From: Paraclostridium ghonii
GTDB taxonomy: Bacteria; Bacillota; Clostridia; Peptostreptococcales; Peptostreptococcaceae
DNA length: 64,000 nucleotides
NCBI RefSeq assembly: GCF_030815085.1
Contig: NZ_JAUSWG010000001.1
Strand: one strand, 5' to 3'
The position numbers were made by a program, and so were the translations under genes. The notes under the pieces were generated by a model. It saw nothing but the letters and a program-made list of their open reading frames with translations, did no database searches and was not told where the DNA came from. The stretch's first letter is position 1. Each line of letters opens with the position of its first letter. Positions 35,965-44,632 of this stretch are shown here, in pieces.

Positions 35965-36888
35965 ATGAAACTTATAAAGAAGTTGCTATTATTAATAATA
36001 CCAATTATAATTTTAGTCCTAGGTGTAGGGTGTACAAATAAAAATAGTAATCAAAGTGAAAGCTCAAAAAAATCAACAGTTCCGATGAAAGGTTTTTCTT
36101 GGGAAGCTAAAAAAGGTAATGACACTATATACTTAACAGCATCTATGCAACCAAGTAAACCAAATTTAGATTATAATAATGAAACAATGAAAAAAATATT
36201 GAAAGAAACGGATGCATTAGCGCTTGAAATAAATTTAAAAGATGAAAAAACTATAAAAGATTTACAAGAACAACAGCAAAAAGAAATTTATTTAGAAGGC
36301 AAAGAGTTAAAAGATTTACTTACAAAAGAAGAGCAAGTTAAACTAGATAAAATATTGGAATCATTGGATATAAAATATAAAGAAGTGAAAAACTTAAGTC
36401 CAAGTGGAGTATTGTCATTAATTAAACAAGTAGAAGCAGAAAAAGCAGGATTAACAGGAACTTCTCTAAACGCTTATCTAGCAGACGAATTTACAGAAGA
36501 AAAAAAGACTATAATATCACTAGAAAGCAATAAAACACAAGTTGATATATTAAAAAAATCAACTCAAGATTTAAAAAACTTTGTAAACACATTTGATTCA
36601 AAAACATTAAAAGATACTACAAAACAAATGAATGAAACTATGTATGCCTTTATAAAAGGAGATACTGGATACATGGAAAAACAAGCTGAAAAATTACAAG
36701 AAGAAAATTCAAAACAATATAAAGAACAATATTTAAAAAGAGATGAACAAATGGCAAAGAAAATAGATGAATTAGCAAAAGAAAAACAAAAATACGTTGT
36801 ATCACTAGGAGTAATGCACTTTTTTGGAGACAACAGTATATTGAAAAATCTTGAAAATATGGGTTATACAGTAACACAAATAAAATAA
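35965..36888 (+). CDS. TraB/GumN-family lipoprotein
   Basis: A 307-residue lipoprotein. The signal peptide ends in the lipobox LGVGC, giving lipidation at Cys 23, followed by a short Ser/Asn-rich linker. The body matches the GumN/TraB group: DTIYLTASMQPSKP early, ALALEINLKD, and the C-terminal KQKYVVSLGVMHFFGDNSIL (about residues 272-291), with His in the family's conserved position. Members are linked to metalloprotease-like or haem-related folds, but the activity is unproven. A strong GAGGGGG ribosome site precedes it. It forms a single-gene unit. Confidence 0.75.
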   Translation: MKLIKKLLLLIIPIIILVLGVGCTNKNSNQSESSKKSTVPMKGFSWEAKKGNDTIYLTASMQPSKPNLDYNNETMKKILKETDALALEINLKDEKTIKDLQEQQQKEIYLEGKELKDLLTKEEQVKLDKILESLDIKYKEVKNLSPSGVLSLIKQVEAEKAGLTGTSLNAYLADEFTEEKKTIISLESNKTQVDILKKSTQDLKNFVNTFDSKTLKDTTKQMNETMYAFIKGDTGYMEKQAEKLQEENSKQYKEQYLKRDEQMAKKIDELAKEKQKYVVSLGVMHFFGDNSILKNLENMGYTVTQIK

Positions 36889-36944
36889 AAATAACTTTTA
36901 ATAAAATTATAAAAGCAAGCTTAGGCTTAAATATATGAGCAAAT

Positions 36945-37030
36945 AAAAAAGGGTGTATATTCAACTGACAAAAGACTTAAAGTCCAATTTTAAGGACTTT
37001 GTCTGAAGTAAGTGAATATACACTCTTTTT
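36945..37030 (+). terminator. two-tier hairpin terminator
   Basis: AAAAAAGGGTGTATATTCA (36945-36963) pairs with TGAATATACACTCTTTTT (37013-37030). An inner stem AAAGTCC..GGACTTT and AGAC..GTCT pairs further in. It separates the GumN-like gene from the flagellar operon. The form resembles the palindromic family, but the apex differs. Confidence 0.75.
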
Positions 37031-37157
37031 ACTAGGTACACCTTTTTTGCATCTAAAGTTAAATAAATTATACTTTATTAAAATTTAAACAACTATACTA
37101 AACTTTTAAAAATAGGTGTCGTATAACTAGTTATAAGTATATAGTAGAGGTGATAAA

Positions 37158-37850
37158 ATGATTGACAATATAGATTTGTTAAAAATGACAGCATTAATGT
37201 CAAGTAACAGTATTTATAACAATAACAATAGTAATGAGACCGGACAAGGATTTGACATGTTAATGCTAACTTTATTAAAAGCTGTAGCAAATATACCACA
37301 AGGTAGAAATAATCAATATACAAATAATTGTTGCACCTGCTGCAATCATAATAACAATGTAGAAGCATCAAACAAGCAAAGTGAAAATTTAGATACGGTT
37401 AATTCTATGAACAATAGTAATAAACTTGCATCAACATCTAAGAATCAAGATTTAAATGCACAAATAGAAGATGCTATAGCTACATCAGCGAAGAAATATG
37501 GAGTTGATGAAAAGTTAATAAGAGCAATTATAAAAGTGGAATCAGACTTTAATCCTAAATGTGCATCTAAAGCAGGAGCTAAAGGACTAATGCAACTTAT
37601 GCCAGAAAACTGTAGAGACCTAGGAGTTACAGATCCCTTTGATATATATCAAAATATAGATGGAGGGACAAGACATATAAAAGAATACTTGGATAAGTAT
37701 AATGGTAACAAAGAAATGGCTTTAATGGCATACAATGGAGGGCCAACAAGAATGAGAAAAAGAGGCGTAAATTCTCCACAAGACATATACTTAATGCCAA
37801 AAGAAACTCAAAATTATGTCCCAAAAGTTATGAAATACTATAAGGCATAA
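37158..37850 (+). CDS. SLT-type lytic transglycosylase of the flagellar locus
   Basis: A 230-residue protein. Residues 1-110 are an Asn-rich, low-complexity region with a CNHNN/CCTCC cluster of cysteines. Residues about 115-228 are an SLT domain: IIKVESDFNP holds the catalytic Glu (about residue 134), then AKGLMQLMPEN and MALMAYNGGP. It cleaves glycan strands to open a path for the flagellar rod. No signal peptide is visible, so export may be through the flagellar apparatus. It is the first gene of the late flagellar block, as in C. difficile. Confidence 0.85.
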   Translation: MIDNIDLLKMTALMSSNSIYNNNNSNETGQGFDMLMLTLLKAVANIPQGRNNQYTNNCCTCCNHNNNVEASNKQSENLDTVNSMNNSNKLASTSKNQDLNAQIEDAIATSAKKYGVDEKLIRAIIKVESDFNPKCASKAGAKGLMQLMPENCRDLGVTDPFDIYQNIDGGTRHIKEYLDKYNGNKEMALMAYNGGPTRMRKRGVNSPQDIYLMPKETQNYVPKVMKYYKA

Positions 37851-37892
37851 AGAAAATCAATTATAGGGGAATATTATTAGTTAGAGGTAAGT

Positions 37893-38318
37893 ATGAAAAT
37901 AAGAGAATTTAAAATAGGAAATGAAAGCGGTTTAATGGATATAAAGAAACCAAAACAGTCCATAAGCTTTAGTGACAGCTTTAATAAGGTTAATATATTA
38001 AAAACTAAAGAAGAAGTAGATATGTATTTAACTCAAATTAAAGATATAGGAAAAGACCTAGCAAACACAAGAGGATATACACACGTTATTAAATACAAAC
38101 AAGCAATACAAAAGTATTTAAAATCTGTAGTTGACTATACTTATGAAACAGATAAAAAAGATTCCTTTTGGAGCAATAATTATTTTAAAACAGTAAAAAT
38201 AGTTGATGAAAAATTAGAAAGTTTAACCAAATCTGTTTTAGAAAATGAAAAAGACAATATAGATATTATTTCAGAAATAGATGATATTAATGGACTTTTA
38301 ATTGACTTATATTTGTAA
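37893..38318 (+). CDS. YaaR family protein (DUF327)
   Basis: A 141-residue helical protein of the YaaR/DUF327 family. The region DIGKDLANTRGYTHVIKYKQ and the C-terminal VDEKLESLTKSVLENEKD match the family pattern. Function is unknown. It sits between the transglycosylase and fliN with short gaps, an arrangement also seen in related clostridia, which suggests a flagellar or envelope role. Confidence 0.75.
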   Translation: MKIREFKIGNESGLMDIKKPKQSISFSDSFNKVNILKTKEEVDMYLTQIKDIGKDLANTRGYTHVIKYKQAIQKYLKSVVDYTYETDKKDSFWSNNYFKTVKIVDEKLESLTKSVLENEKDNIDIISEIDDINGLLIDLYL

Positions 38319-38336
38319 GAATAAGGAGCGATATTT

Positions 38337-38660
38337 ATGCAAAGCAAAGATGAAGTACAATATATATATGAACCTCAGTTTGAACAATTACAACAAGGAA
38401 ATTTAGAATCAATAAATGCTATAGAGTCAATATCTCATGCAGATATGGAATTAGAAGTTTTAGTAGGGAGCACTCGTGAAAAAATATCGAGTATAGTGAC
38501 TCTAAAAGTAGGGGACATTTTAGAATTAGATAAATATTTAGAGGAGCCATTAGACATAAGTATAAATGGAGTAACTATAGCAAGCGGAGAAAGTATGATA
38601 ATAAACGATAAGATAGCGGTAAGATTATCTAAAATAAAATCAATGCAAGAAGAATATTAA
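38337..38660 (+). CDS. fliN: FliN-type flagellar motor switch protein (single SpoA domain)
   Basis: A 107-residue protein with one SpoA domain: MELEVLVGSTREKISSIVTL (about residues 37-56), then GDILELDKYLEEPLDI, and a C-terminal strand ending in KIAVRLSKI. FliN is part of the C-ring that switches rotation. The copy is short and stands apart from fliM/fliY genes, which would lie in the early operon outside the window. Being in the late block it may be an extra FliN, as in C. difficile. Confidence 0.85.
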   Translation: MQSKDEVQYIYEPQFEQLQQGNLESINAIESISHADMELEVLVGSTREKISSIVTLKVGDILELDKYLEEPLDISINGVTIASGESMIINDKIAVRLSKIKSMQEEY

Positions 38661-38681
38661 AATTCTTGAGGAGGTAGCGTT

Positions 38682-38942
38682 TTGAAAGTTACTAATGATA
38701 AACATATAGCATTCAATAGCATATATAAAATGGATAAATTAAAAAATAATAATGAAAATAGAAGTAAAAATAATACTGATAGTGTTCAAATATCAGAATT
38801 AGGCAAGTATTTAAGCAAAGTTAATTCAAAGGAAGAATCAATGGATATGGAAAAAATCAATCGCCTTAAAAATGAAATAGAAAATGGAACTTACAAAGTA
38901 GATTCTAGAATTTTAGCTAAAAAAATAGTAGAAAAATTATAG
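38682..38942 (+). CDS. flgM: FlgM-type anti-sigma factor
   Basis: An 86-residue anti-sigma-28 factor that holds sigma-D until the hook is complete and is then exported. The N-terminal half is disordered and polar. VQISELGKYLSKV (about residues 32-44) and the C-terminal IENGTYKVDSRILAKKIVEKL region are the family signatures for sigma binding. The start is TTG behind a perfect GAGGAGGT site, and the stop is 12 bp before flgN. Confidence 0.85.
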   Translation: MKVTNDKHIAFNSIYKMDKLKNNNENRSKNNTDSVQISELGKYLSKVNSKEESMDMEKINRLKNEIENGTYKVDSRILAKKIVEKL

Positions 38943-38954
38943 GAGGAGAAAAGA

Positions 38955-39368
38955 TTGAATCCAGAGTTAAAAGTCGTAATATATGAACAAAGAAAACTAT
39001 TTAAAAAATTACTAGACTTATTAGATGAACAATATGATTTAATGCTTAGTAAAGATGCAACTCTATTAGATAAAATAGTAAAAAAGTTAGAAAACACATG
39101 TAGGGATATAGCAAAACTAGAAATTCAAAGAAGAAATATAGTTGGATCAGATGTTAGTATGAGTTCTTTAATAGAACAAAGTGATGATAAAAATATTAAG
39201 GAAGCTTACGAAGAAATAAAGCAGAGTATAAAAATGATAGAAATTCAAAAAGAATCAAATCAAATGCTTTTAAAGCAAAAACTATTCTTTAATAAAAAAA
39301 TGTTAAATGTATTAAAGCCAAATCAAGGTATTGGAACATATAATTATTGTGGACAAGTAGGGAAATAA
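38955..39368 (+). CDS. flgN: FlgN-type export chaperone
   Basis: A 137-residue all-helical protein matching the size and place of FlgN, the chaperone for the hook-filament proteins FlgK and FlgL encoded directly downstream. It shows heptad-like helices (LLDLLDEQYDLMLSKDATLL, then EIQRRNIVG). Start TTG with AGGAGGAG upstream. Sequence conservation in this family is low, so the call rests on helix pattern and gene order. Confidence 0.72.
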   Translation: MNPELKVVIYEQRKLFKKLLDLLDEQYDLMLSKDATLLDKIVKKLENTCRDIAKLEIQRRNIVGSDVSMSSLIEQSDDKNIKEAYEEIKQSIKMIEIQKESNQMLLKQKLFFNKKMLNVLKPNQGIGTYNYCGQVGK

Positions 39369-39391
39369 AAAATATATAATGGAGGGAACAT

Positions 39392-40669
39392 ATGTCAGGG
39401 TTATTAGGTAGTTTACAATCAGCAAGATCTGGTATGAGTGTAAGTCAGGCGTCAATACAAACGACTTCTCACAATATAAACAATTTAAACACTCCAGGGT
39501 ATTCAAGACAAAAGGTAGAGCAAAAAGCAAGAAGTGCATACAGTTATCCGGGATATAACAGTGAGTTAGGAGCAGGGCAACTAGGAACAGGAGTTGAAGC
39601 TACTGACATAGTTAGGGTTAGAAATTCATTTTATGATTTTCAGTTTAGAAATGAAAGTCATACATATGGTAAAATTGGAGTAAAATACGATCATTATAGC
39701 ACTATGGAGACAATATTTAACGAACCATCTGAAACGGGAATTTCATCATCTATAAGTAATTTTTTTATGAGTTGGCAGTCACTTTCTAAAAATCCTAATG
39801 ACGCTGGTTCTAAAGATATAGTTATACAAAATAGTGATTATTTAGCAAAAAACATAAGCAATGTATATAAAAAATTAAATGAGTTAAGTGAAAATGCTAA
39901 AAAGAAACTAAATGAAAATATAGACGACATAAATGGTATGTTAAAGGAATTAAAAGATCTTGATAAGCAAATTAAATTGGTTGAAGGAAGTGGAAAATCG
40001 CCTAATGACCTATTAGATGAAAAAGATAGAATTTTAGATGACTTAAGTTTTAAAATGAACATAAACGATGAGAATGTTCAAAAACTAATAAAAGATAAAA
40101 TTGCAAATGGTGAAGATATAACACAAGAAGACATTAAAAACATGCCAAATATATCTGGAGAAATTCAAGGTTCCTTAGAAATGCTAAGCAAAATAGATGT
40201 ATATAAAAAAGATTTAGAAGAATTAGCAGAAGGTATAAAGAAAAGTGTAAATGACACTTTAGGAATTGAATTATTTGAAAGTGGAACAGACTCAATATTA
40301 AAAGTAAAAGATGATATATTAGATAAAACTACAGATTTGAATATAACTTCAGAAACTGCGCAAAAAATGTACAAATTAAAAGATGAAAAAGTTAGTATAG
40401 GTAAAGATGATATAACTATAAATAATTTTTACAACAGTATAATTCAAAGGCTAGGTAATGAAACTCAAGAAGTTAAAAGAAATGAAAAAAATCAAAGTAA
40501 AATATTAAAAGATATAGATAATTCAAGATTAAATGTGTCAGGCGTTTCATTAGACGAGGAAATGATAAACTTGATACAATTTCAACATGCATACAATGCA
40601 AGTGCAAAAGTAGTGGCGACTATAGATTCATTACTAGATGTTGTAATAAATGGACTAGTAAGAAGATAG
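39392..40669 (+). CDS. flgK: flagellar hook-associated protein FlgK (HAP1)
   Basis: A 425-residue FlgK forming the first hook-filament junction ring. The N-terminus has SGMSVSQASIQTTSHNINN and LNTPGYSRQKVE (about residues 14-46), and the C-terminus has the helix MINLIQFQHAYNASAKVVAT (about 394-413). It is on the short side for FlgK, whose central domain varies in length. It is cotranscribed with flgL 12 bp later. Confidence 0.93.
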   Translation: MSGLLGSLQSARSGMSVSQASIQTTSHNINNLNTPGYSRQKVEQKARSAYSYPGYNSELGAGQLGTGVEATDIVRVRNSFYDFQFRNESHTYGKIGVKYDHYSTMETIFNEPSETGISSSISNFFMSWQSLSKNPNDAGSKDIVIQNSDYLAKNISNVYKKLNELSENAKKKLNENIDDINGMLKELKDLDKQIKLVEGSGKSPNDLLDEKDRILDDLSFKMNINDENVQKLIKDKIANGEDITQEDIKNMPNISGEIQGSLEMLSKIDVYKKDLEELAEGIKKSVNDTLGIELFESGTDSILKVKDDILDKTTDLNITSETAQKMYKLKDEKVSIGKDDITINNFYNSIIQRLGNETQEVKRNEKNQSKILKDIDNSRLNVSGVSLDEEMINLIQFQHAYNASAKVVATIDSLLDVVINGLVRR

Positions 40670-40681
40670 GGGAGGATAATT

Positions 40682-41614
40682 ATGAGAATAACAAATTCAT
40701 CAATGATTAGAAGTCATATGTATGATGTTCAACAAGGATTAGAAAGAGTAGATAATTTAAATAAACAATTAGGGACAGGAAAGCAAATAAATAGAGTATC
40801 GGATGATCCGCATAAAGCTATAAAAATAATGAATTTAAATAATGAAATAAAATATGCCCAAAAACATAATCAAAATGTAGATGAAGTAGTTGGCTGGATG
40901 AATAATACGGATGCTAACCTAGAAGAGTTTGGAACTTTACTTGGAGATATTAAAAAAAGTATATTAAAGGTTGGAAATGGAACTTACACAGGTGAAGAGA
41001 TGAAAGCTATACAAGCTGAGATTAATGAAAAAATAAAAGCTTTAGGAGAAACTTTAAACACTACACATGGTGGAAGATATATGTTTGGAGGAACATCTGT
41101 AGATGAATCACCTGTATCAATAGAAGAAAAAGACGGAGTCGTTACTTTAAAATTAAATCCAAATATAAATGATGAAGATTTAAAAGCTGAAATTTCTGAT
41201 GGAATAAATATGAACTATAATGTTTCTGCAATAAAAGTATTCAATAAAGACGGTAAAAACTATCTTGATGAAATCAATAATGTATCAAAACTTATGAATG
41301 ATATAGCTAATGGAGTAGATGTAGAAGATAATAAAAAAGAGTTATTGGGAGATGTAAAAAAAGATATAGATGACTTTTTTAATCACACTGTTGATACTAG
41401 AACTAAATTTGGTGTTAGAGTAAATACAGCAGAAAAGATAAAAGAGCTTAATGATGAAAATATATTAAATATGAAAGGTGTATTATCATTAGACCAAGAT
41501 GTGGATTATGTAAATCAATTTATAGAGTTGAAATCGGCTGAAATGGTATACAATGCATCTGTTCAAGTTGGAGCAAAACTTATACAACCTAGTATACTAG
41601 ATTATTTAAGATAG
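40682..41614 (+). CDS. flgL: flagellar hook-associated protein FlgL (HAP3)
   Basis: A 310-residue flagellin-like protein of the hook-filament junction. The N-terminal MRITNSSMIRSHMYDVQQGL and GTGKQINRVSDDPHKAIKIM, and a C-terminal helix with VDYVNQFIELKSAEMVYNAS, fit FlgL. The central domain includes GGRYMFGGTSVDESPV, the usual FlgL block. Confidence 0.92.
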   Translation: MRITNSSMIRSHMYDVQQGLERVDNLNKQLGTGKQINRVSDDPHKAIKIMNLNNEIKYAQKHNQNVDEVVGWMNNTDANLEEFGTLLGDIKKSILKVGNGTYTGEEMKAIQAEINEKIKALGETLNTTHGGRYMFGGTSVDESPVSIEEKDGVVTLKLNPNINDEDLKAEISDGINMNYNVSAIKVFNKDGKNYLDEINNVSKLMNDIANGVDVEDNKKELLGDVKKDIDDFFNHTVDTRTKFGVRVNTAEKIKELNDENILNMKGVLSLDQDVDYVNQFIELKSAEMVYNASVQVGAKLIQPSILDYLR

Positions 41615-41624
41615 AGGTGAAAAT

Positions 41625-42023
41625 ATGAAAGTAGTATTTAAAAAAGGAATTCCAGGATTTGAAGAGCATAGAGATTTTGTAATAAATGAGATTGAAGAAA
41701 ATCCAAAGTTTAAAGTTATAACTTCGATAGACGATGAAAGTATAGGATTTATAGCTATATCTCCATTTGATATAAAAAAAGATTATGAAATAAAATTAGA
41801 TAGTGACACTATAAACTCATTAAAAATAGAAAAACCAGATGATGTATTACTATTAAACATAGTAACATTAGGAAAAAAATTAGAAAAAAGTACTGTAAAT
41901 CTTAAAGCTCCATTAGTAATAAGTGTAAAAAATAAACTAGGAGTACAACTAATATTACAGGATGATAAGTACAACATAAAAGAACCTTTAATAGGATGTG
42001 ATAAAAATGTTAGTAATTTCTAG
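41625..42023 (+). CDS. fliW: flagellar assembly factor FliW
   Basis: A 132-residue FliW, which binds both flagellin and CsrA and frees flagellin mRNA from CsrA repression when flagellin is secreted. FKKGIPGFEEHRDFV (about residues 4-18) and LLNIVTLGKKLEKSTVNLKAP (about 84-104) are typical. The end overlaps the csrA start by 17 nt, giving coupled, stoichiometric synthesis of the antagonist pair. Confidence 0.93.
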   Translation: MKVVFKKGIPGFEEHRDFVINEIEENPKFKVITSIDDESIGFIAISPFDIKKDYEIKLDSDTINSLKIEKPDDVLLLNIVTLGKKLEKSTVNLKAPLVISVKNKLGVQLILQDDKYNIKEPLIGCDKNVSNF

Positions 42024-42219
42024 GAAAAAAGATGAGTCGTTATTAATTGGAGATGACATAGAGATAAAAATCGTAAAAATAGAGGACGGAAGTGTTAAAT
42101 TAGCTATAGAAGCCCCAAAGGATAAGATAATTCTTAGAAAAGAAATATATGAAAATGTAAAAAAAGAAAATTCAATTGCGGCATCTAAAGTAGATGATAT
42201 TTTAAATTATTTTAAGTAG
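42007..42219 (+). CDS. csrA: carbon storage regulator CsrA
   Basis: A 70-residue RNA-binding regulator. MLVISRKKDESLLIGDDIEI is the standard N-terminus, so I use ATG 42007 with AGGA at 41993; an in-frame GTG at 41998 would add three residues. CsrA blocks translation at GGA sites; a near-consensus site lies in the fliC leader at 44596-44607. It overlaps fliW by 17 nt. Confidence 0.95.
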   Translation: MLVISRKKDESLLIGDDIEIKIVKIEDGSVKLAIEAPKDKIILRKEIYENVKKENSIAASKVDDILNYFK

Positions 42220-42231
42220 GGGAGATAAGAT

Positions 42232-42612
42232 ATGTATAGTGCAAATCCATATAATACATATAAACAAAATTCTGTAAACACTGCATCTAAAGAGCAATTA
42301 CTTTTGATGTTAGTAGATGGAGCAGTTAAGTATACGAAAATAGCCAGGTTAGCTATACTTGATAAAAATATAGAAAGATCTCATAAAGAATTAGTTAGAG
42401 TTCAAGATATATTTTTAGAACTTATGATAACTATGGATAGAAGCTCTAAATCTATGGATGATTTATATAATTTATATGATTATATAAAAAACGAATTAGC
42501 AAAAGCAAACATGAAAAAGGATGTAAACATAATAGATAACGTGATTCCTTTAATAGAAGAAATAAGAGATATGTGGCATGAAGTTGATATGAAAATAAAA
42601 ACTGGTAAATAG
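42232..42612 (+). CDS. fliS: flagellin export chaperone FliS
   Basis: A 126-residue helical chaperone that binds the C-terminus of flagellin. NPYNTYKQNSVNTASKEQLL (about residues 5-24), then LLMLVDGAVKYTKIA, fit FliS. Only one fliS copy is present here. It lies between csrA and fliD. Confidence 0.92.
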   Translation: MYSANPYNTYKQNSVNTASKEQLLLMLVDGAVKYTKIARLAILDKNIERSHKELVRVQDIFLELMITMDRSSKSMDDLYNLYDYIKNELAKANMKKDVNIIDNVIPLIEEIRDMWHEVDMKIKTGK

Positions 42613-42623
42613 GGGGAATTTAT

Positions 42624-44183
42624 ATGACAAGTATTTCAAGTGCAAGTGGTGTAAGAATCCCGGGATTAGCAACAGGCATGGATACTGATGCTATGATAAA
42701 AAATATGCTTGCTGGAGAACAACAAAAAATTGATAAAGCAAAACAAAAACAACAAATAGTAAAATGGCAACAAGAAACATATAAAGAAGTAATTAAAGAC
42801 ATTAAATCTTTTCAAGATAAGTATTTTACACAAGCTTCTCCAAACTCAATAACAAGCAGTAATGCATGGAAGACATTAAATGTAGCAAGTTCAAATGAAA
42901 ATGTAATTACAGCATCAGCAAGTGGATCTGCTAGTAAAGCTGATTATACTTTTAATGTTAAAAAATTAGCACAAGAAGCTAAATTATCTTCTGGACAAGC
43001 TACAAATGGAACTAAAATACAAAAAGATAGTTCATTAAAAGATTTAGGATTAAGTGGAGAACAAACATTTTCTATAAAATATGGAGATGGAGATAAAGAA
43101 GTATCAAAAGAAATAACTATAAGAACTGAGCCCCTATATGAAACAGATAGTGAAGGGAATTTTGTATTAGATAAAGATGGAAATAAGATAGTAAAAGAAC
43201 CTGCTGATAGTGTGGATAGCATAATAAAGAAAATAAATGATAGTACAGATGGTAAAGTTAAAGCATCATACAGTGAAATGACAGGATCATTTATAATAGA
43301 AAGTATAAAAACTGGAGAAAATTCTAAGCTACAAATAGTTGACAATAATGGAAATGAGAGTGGAGCTTTAGATTTTTTAGGAACTGCAAGAAGTGAAAAA
43401 GGTTCAAATTCAGAAATAGAAGTAAAATCTAAAGATGGATCATTTACAAAGACATTAAACGAAGAATCAAATTCATTTAGTATAGATGGAATAACATATA
43501 ATGTTCATACTACAGGTACTTGTGATATAACTTCAAAAGAAGATTTACAACCTGTAGTTGATAATATGAAAAAATTTGTAGAAGACTACAACAAGATAAT
43601 GGATAAAGTATATTCTTTAATAACACAAAAATCAAATAAAAGTTATCCACCATTAACAGAAGCTCAAAAGAAAGATATGAGTGAAGAAGAAATTAAAAAA
43701 TGGGAAGAAAAAGCTAAAGAAGGAATATTAAGAAGTGATTCTGAAATGAGAAGATTTATGGATAAAATGCAAAGTGCTATATTTGGCGATAATATGACAT
43801 TTTTAAATGAATGTGGATTAACTTCAAATGAAGATTATAGTAAAAAAGGTCAATTATATTTAAATGAAGATAAGTTTAAAAAAGCACTTCAAAATAATAG
43901 TCAAAAAATATATTATGAATTTGCAGTAAGTAATGATGGTATTTTAGAAAAAATGAATGATACTATGAAAGTTTATGCAGGAAATTCAACATCGGTGTTT
44001 GCAAATAAAGCAGGAGTAGAAGGCAATTTTTATTCAGAACAAATAAAAAGACAAGAAGACGCTATAAAGCTTTTACAAAGAAAAATGGATGATAGAGAAT
44101 CGCAATTATATAAACAATTTGGTCAGTTAGAAGCAAGTATGAATAAACTTAATTCGCAAATGAATTATTTTGCACAAATGTAA
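42624..44183 (+). CDS. fliD: flagellar filament cap protein FliD (HAP2)
   Basis: A 519-residue cap protein with the N-terminal block VRIPGLATGMDTDAMIKNML (about residues 8-27), a WQQETYKEV helix, and a C-terminal coiled coil (RKMDDRESQLYKQFGQLEAS, about 486-505). The central part has variable beta domains, as usual. It helps flagellin fold at the filament tip and can act as an adhesin. Confidence 0.93.
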   Translation: MTSISSASGVRIPGLATGMDTDAMIKNMLAGEQQKIDKAKQKQQIVKWQQETYKEVIKDIKSFQDKYFTQASPNSITSSNAWKTLNVASSNENVITASASGSASKADYTFNVKKLAQEAKLSSGQATNGTKIQKDSSLKDLGLSGEQTFSIKYGDGDKEVSKEITIRTEPLYETDSEGNFVLDKDGNKIVKEPADSVDSIIKKINDSTDGKVKASYSEMTGSFIIESIKTGENSKLQIVDNNGNESGALDFLGTARSEKGSNSEIEVKSKDGSFTKTLNEESNSFSIDGITYNVHTTGTCDITSKEDLQPVVDNMKKFVEDYNKIMDKVYSLITQKSNKSYPPLTEAQKKDMSEEEIKKWEEKAKEGILRSDSEMRRFMDKMQSAIFGDNMTFLNECGLTSNEDYSKKGQLYLNEDKFKKALQNNSQKIYYEFAVSNDGILEKMNDTMKVYAGNSTSVFANKAGVEGNFYSEQIKRQEDAIKLLQRKMDDRESQLYKQFGQLEASMNKLNSQMNYFAQM

Positions 44184-44201
44184 ATATAGAGAGGTTAAAT
44201 C

Positions 44202-44522
44202 ATGATTGAACTTGCTGATAAATATAAAAATATATCATTAGATATAATAAATAAGTTAGAAAATAAAGATATAGAAAGTATAAATAAGCTTTTAGATCAA
44301 AGACAAGATATATTAGAAAGTGTTCTTGATAAAAAACAATTTAAAAACATTCTTTTAAAAGAAGATATAACAAACATAGATAAAACTATAAAAACTTTAT
44401 TAAAAGAAAACATAGAACATGTAAAAGAAGAAATTAAAGAATATAATAAGTCAAAAAAAGCGAGTATGTCTTATATTAATTTAGGTAAAGAAAAATTAAA
44501 TATTTTTAATAAAAAAGTATAA
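44202..44522 (+). CDS. FliT-like small flagellar protein
   Basis: A 106-residue helical, charged protein after fliD. LEDKDIES-type and NKLLDQRQDILESVL segments recall the FliT helices that chaperone FliD, and FliT is often encoded at this place. Sequence alone is weak evidence. C. difficile has a comparable small gene between fliD and fliC. It ends just at the fliC promoter. Confidence 0.55.
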   Translation: MIELADKYKNISLDIINKLENKDIESINKLLDQRQDILESVLDKKQFKNILLKEDITNIDKTIKTLLKENIEHVKEEIKEYNKSKKASMSYINLGKEKLNIFNKKV

Positions 44523-44547
44523 AGTTTTTTAAAATAATTCCGATATA
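44520..44547 (+). promoter_or_regulatory. sigma-D (sigma-28) promoter of fliC
   Basis: TAAA (44520-44523), 16-bp spacer, CCGATATA (44540-44547). This is an exact match to the Bacillus sigma-D consensus (TAAA, N14-16, CCGATAT). The start of transcription should fall near 44554, giving a leader of about 80 nt. Confidence 0.85.
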
Positions 44548-44562
44548 TATTATTGTAAGCGA

Positions 44563-44622
44563 TACTTGGCCAAGTAATTGCAAACAAAATAAAAAGACAA
44601 GGATGTCGTAAAAAACTAAGGA
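44563..44622 (+). promoter_or_regulatory. fliC leader: 5' palindrome and dual CsrA sites
   Basis: TACTTGGCCAAGTA (44563-44576) is a perfect palindrome near the predicted 5' end. GACA-AGGA-TGTC (44596-44607) is a hairpin with GGA in the loop and fits the CsrA SELEX consensus RUACARGGAUGU at 11 of 12 positions. A second GGA is in the ribosome site AAGGAG (44618-44623), 19 nt downstream. Paired sites of this kind let a CsrA dimer block flagellin translation. Confidence 0.75.
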
Positions 44623-44632
44623 GAGTAAAATT

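Noticed and set aside
37099..37126. Possible sigma-D promoter before the late flagellar block
   Set aside because: TAAA is followed after 16 bases by TCGTATAA, which shares too little with CCGATATA. The operon is expected to be sigma-D dependent, but this match alone is not enough.
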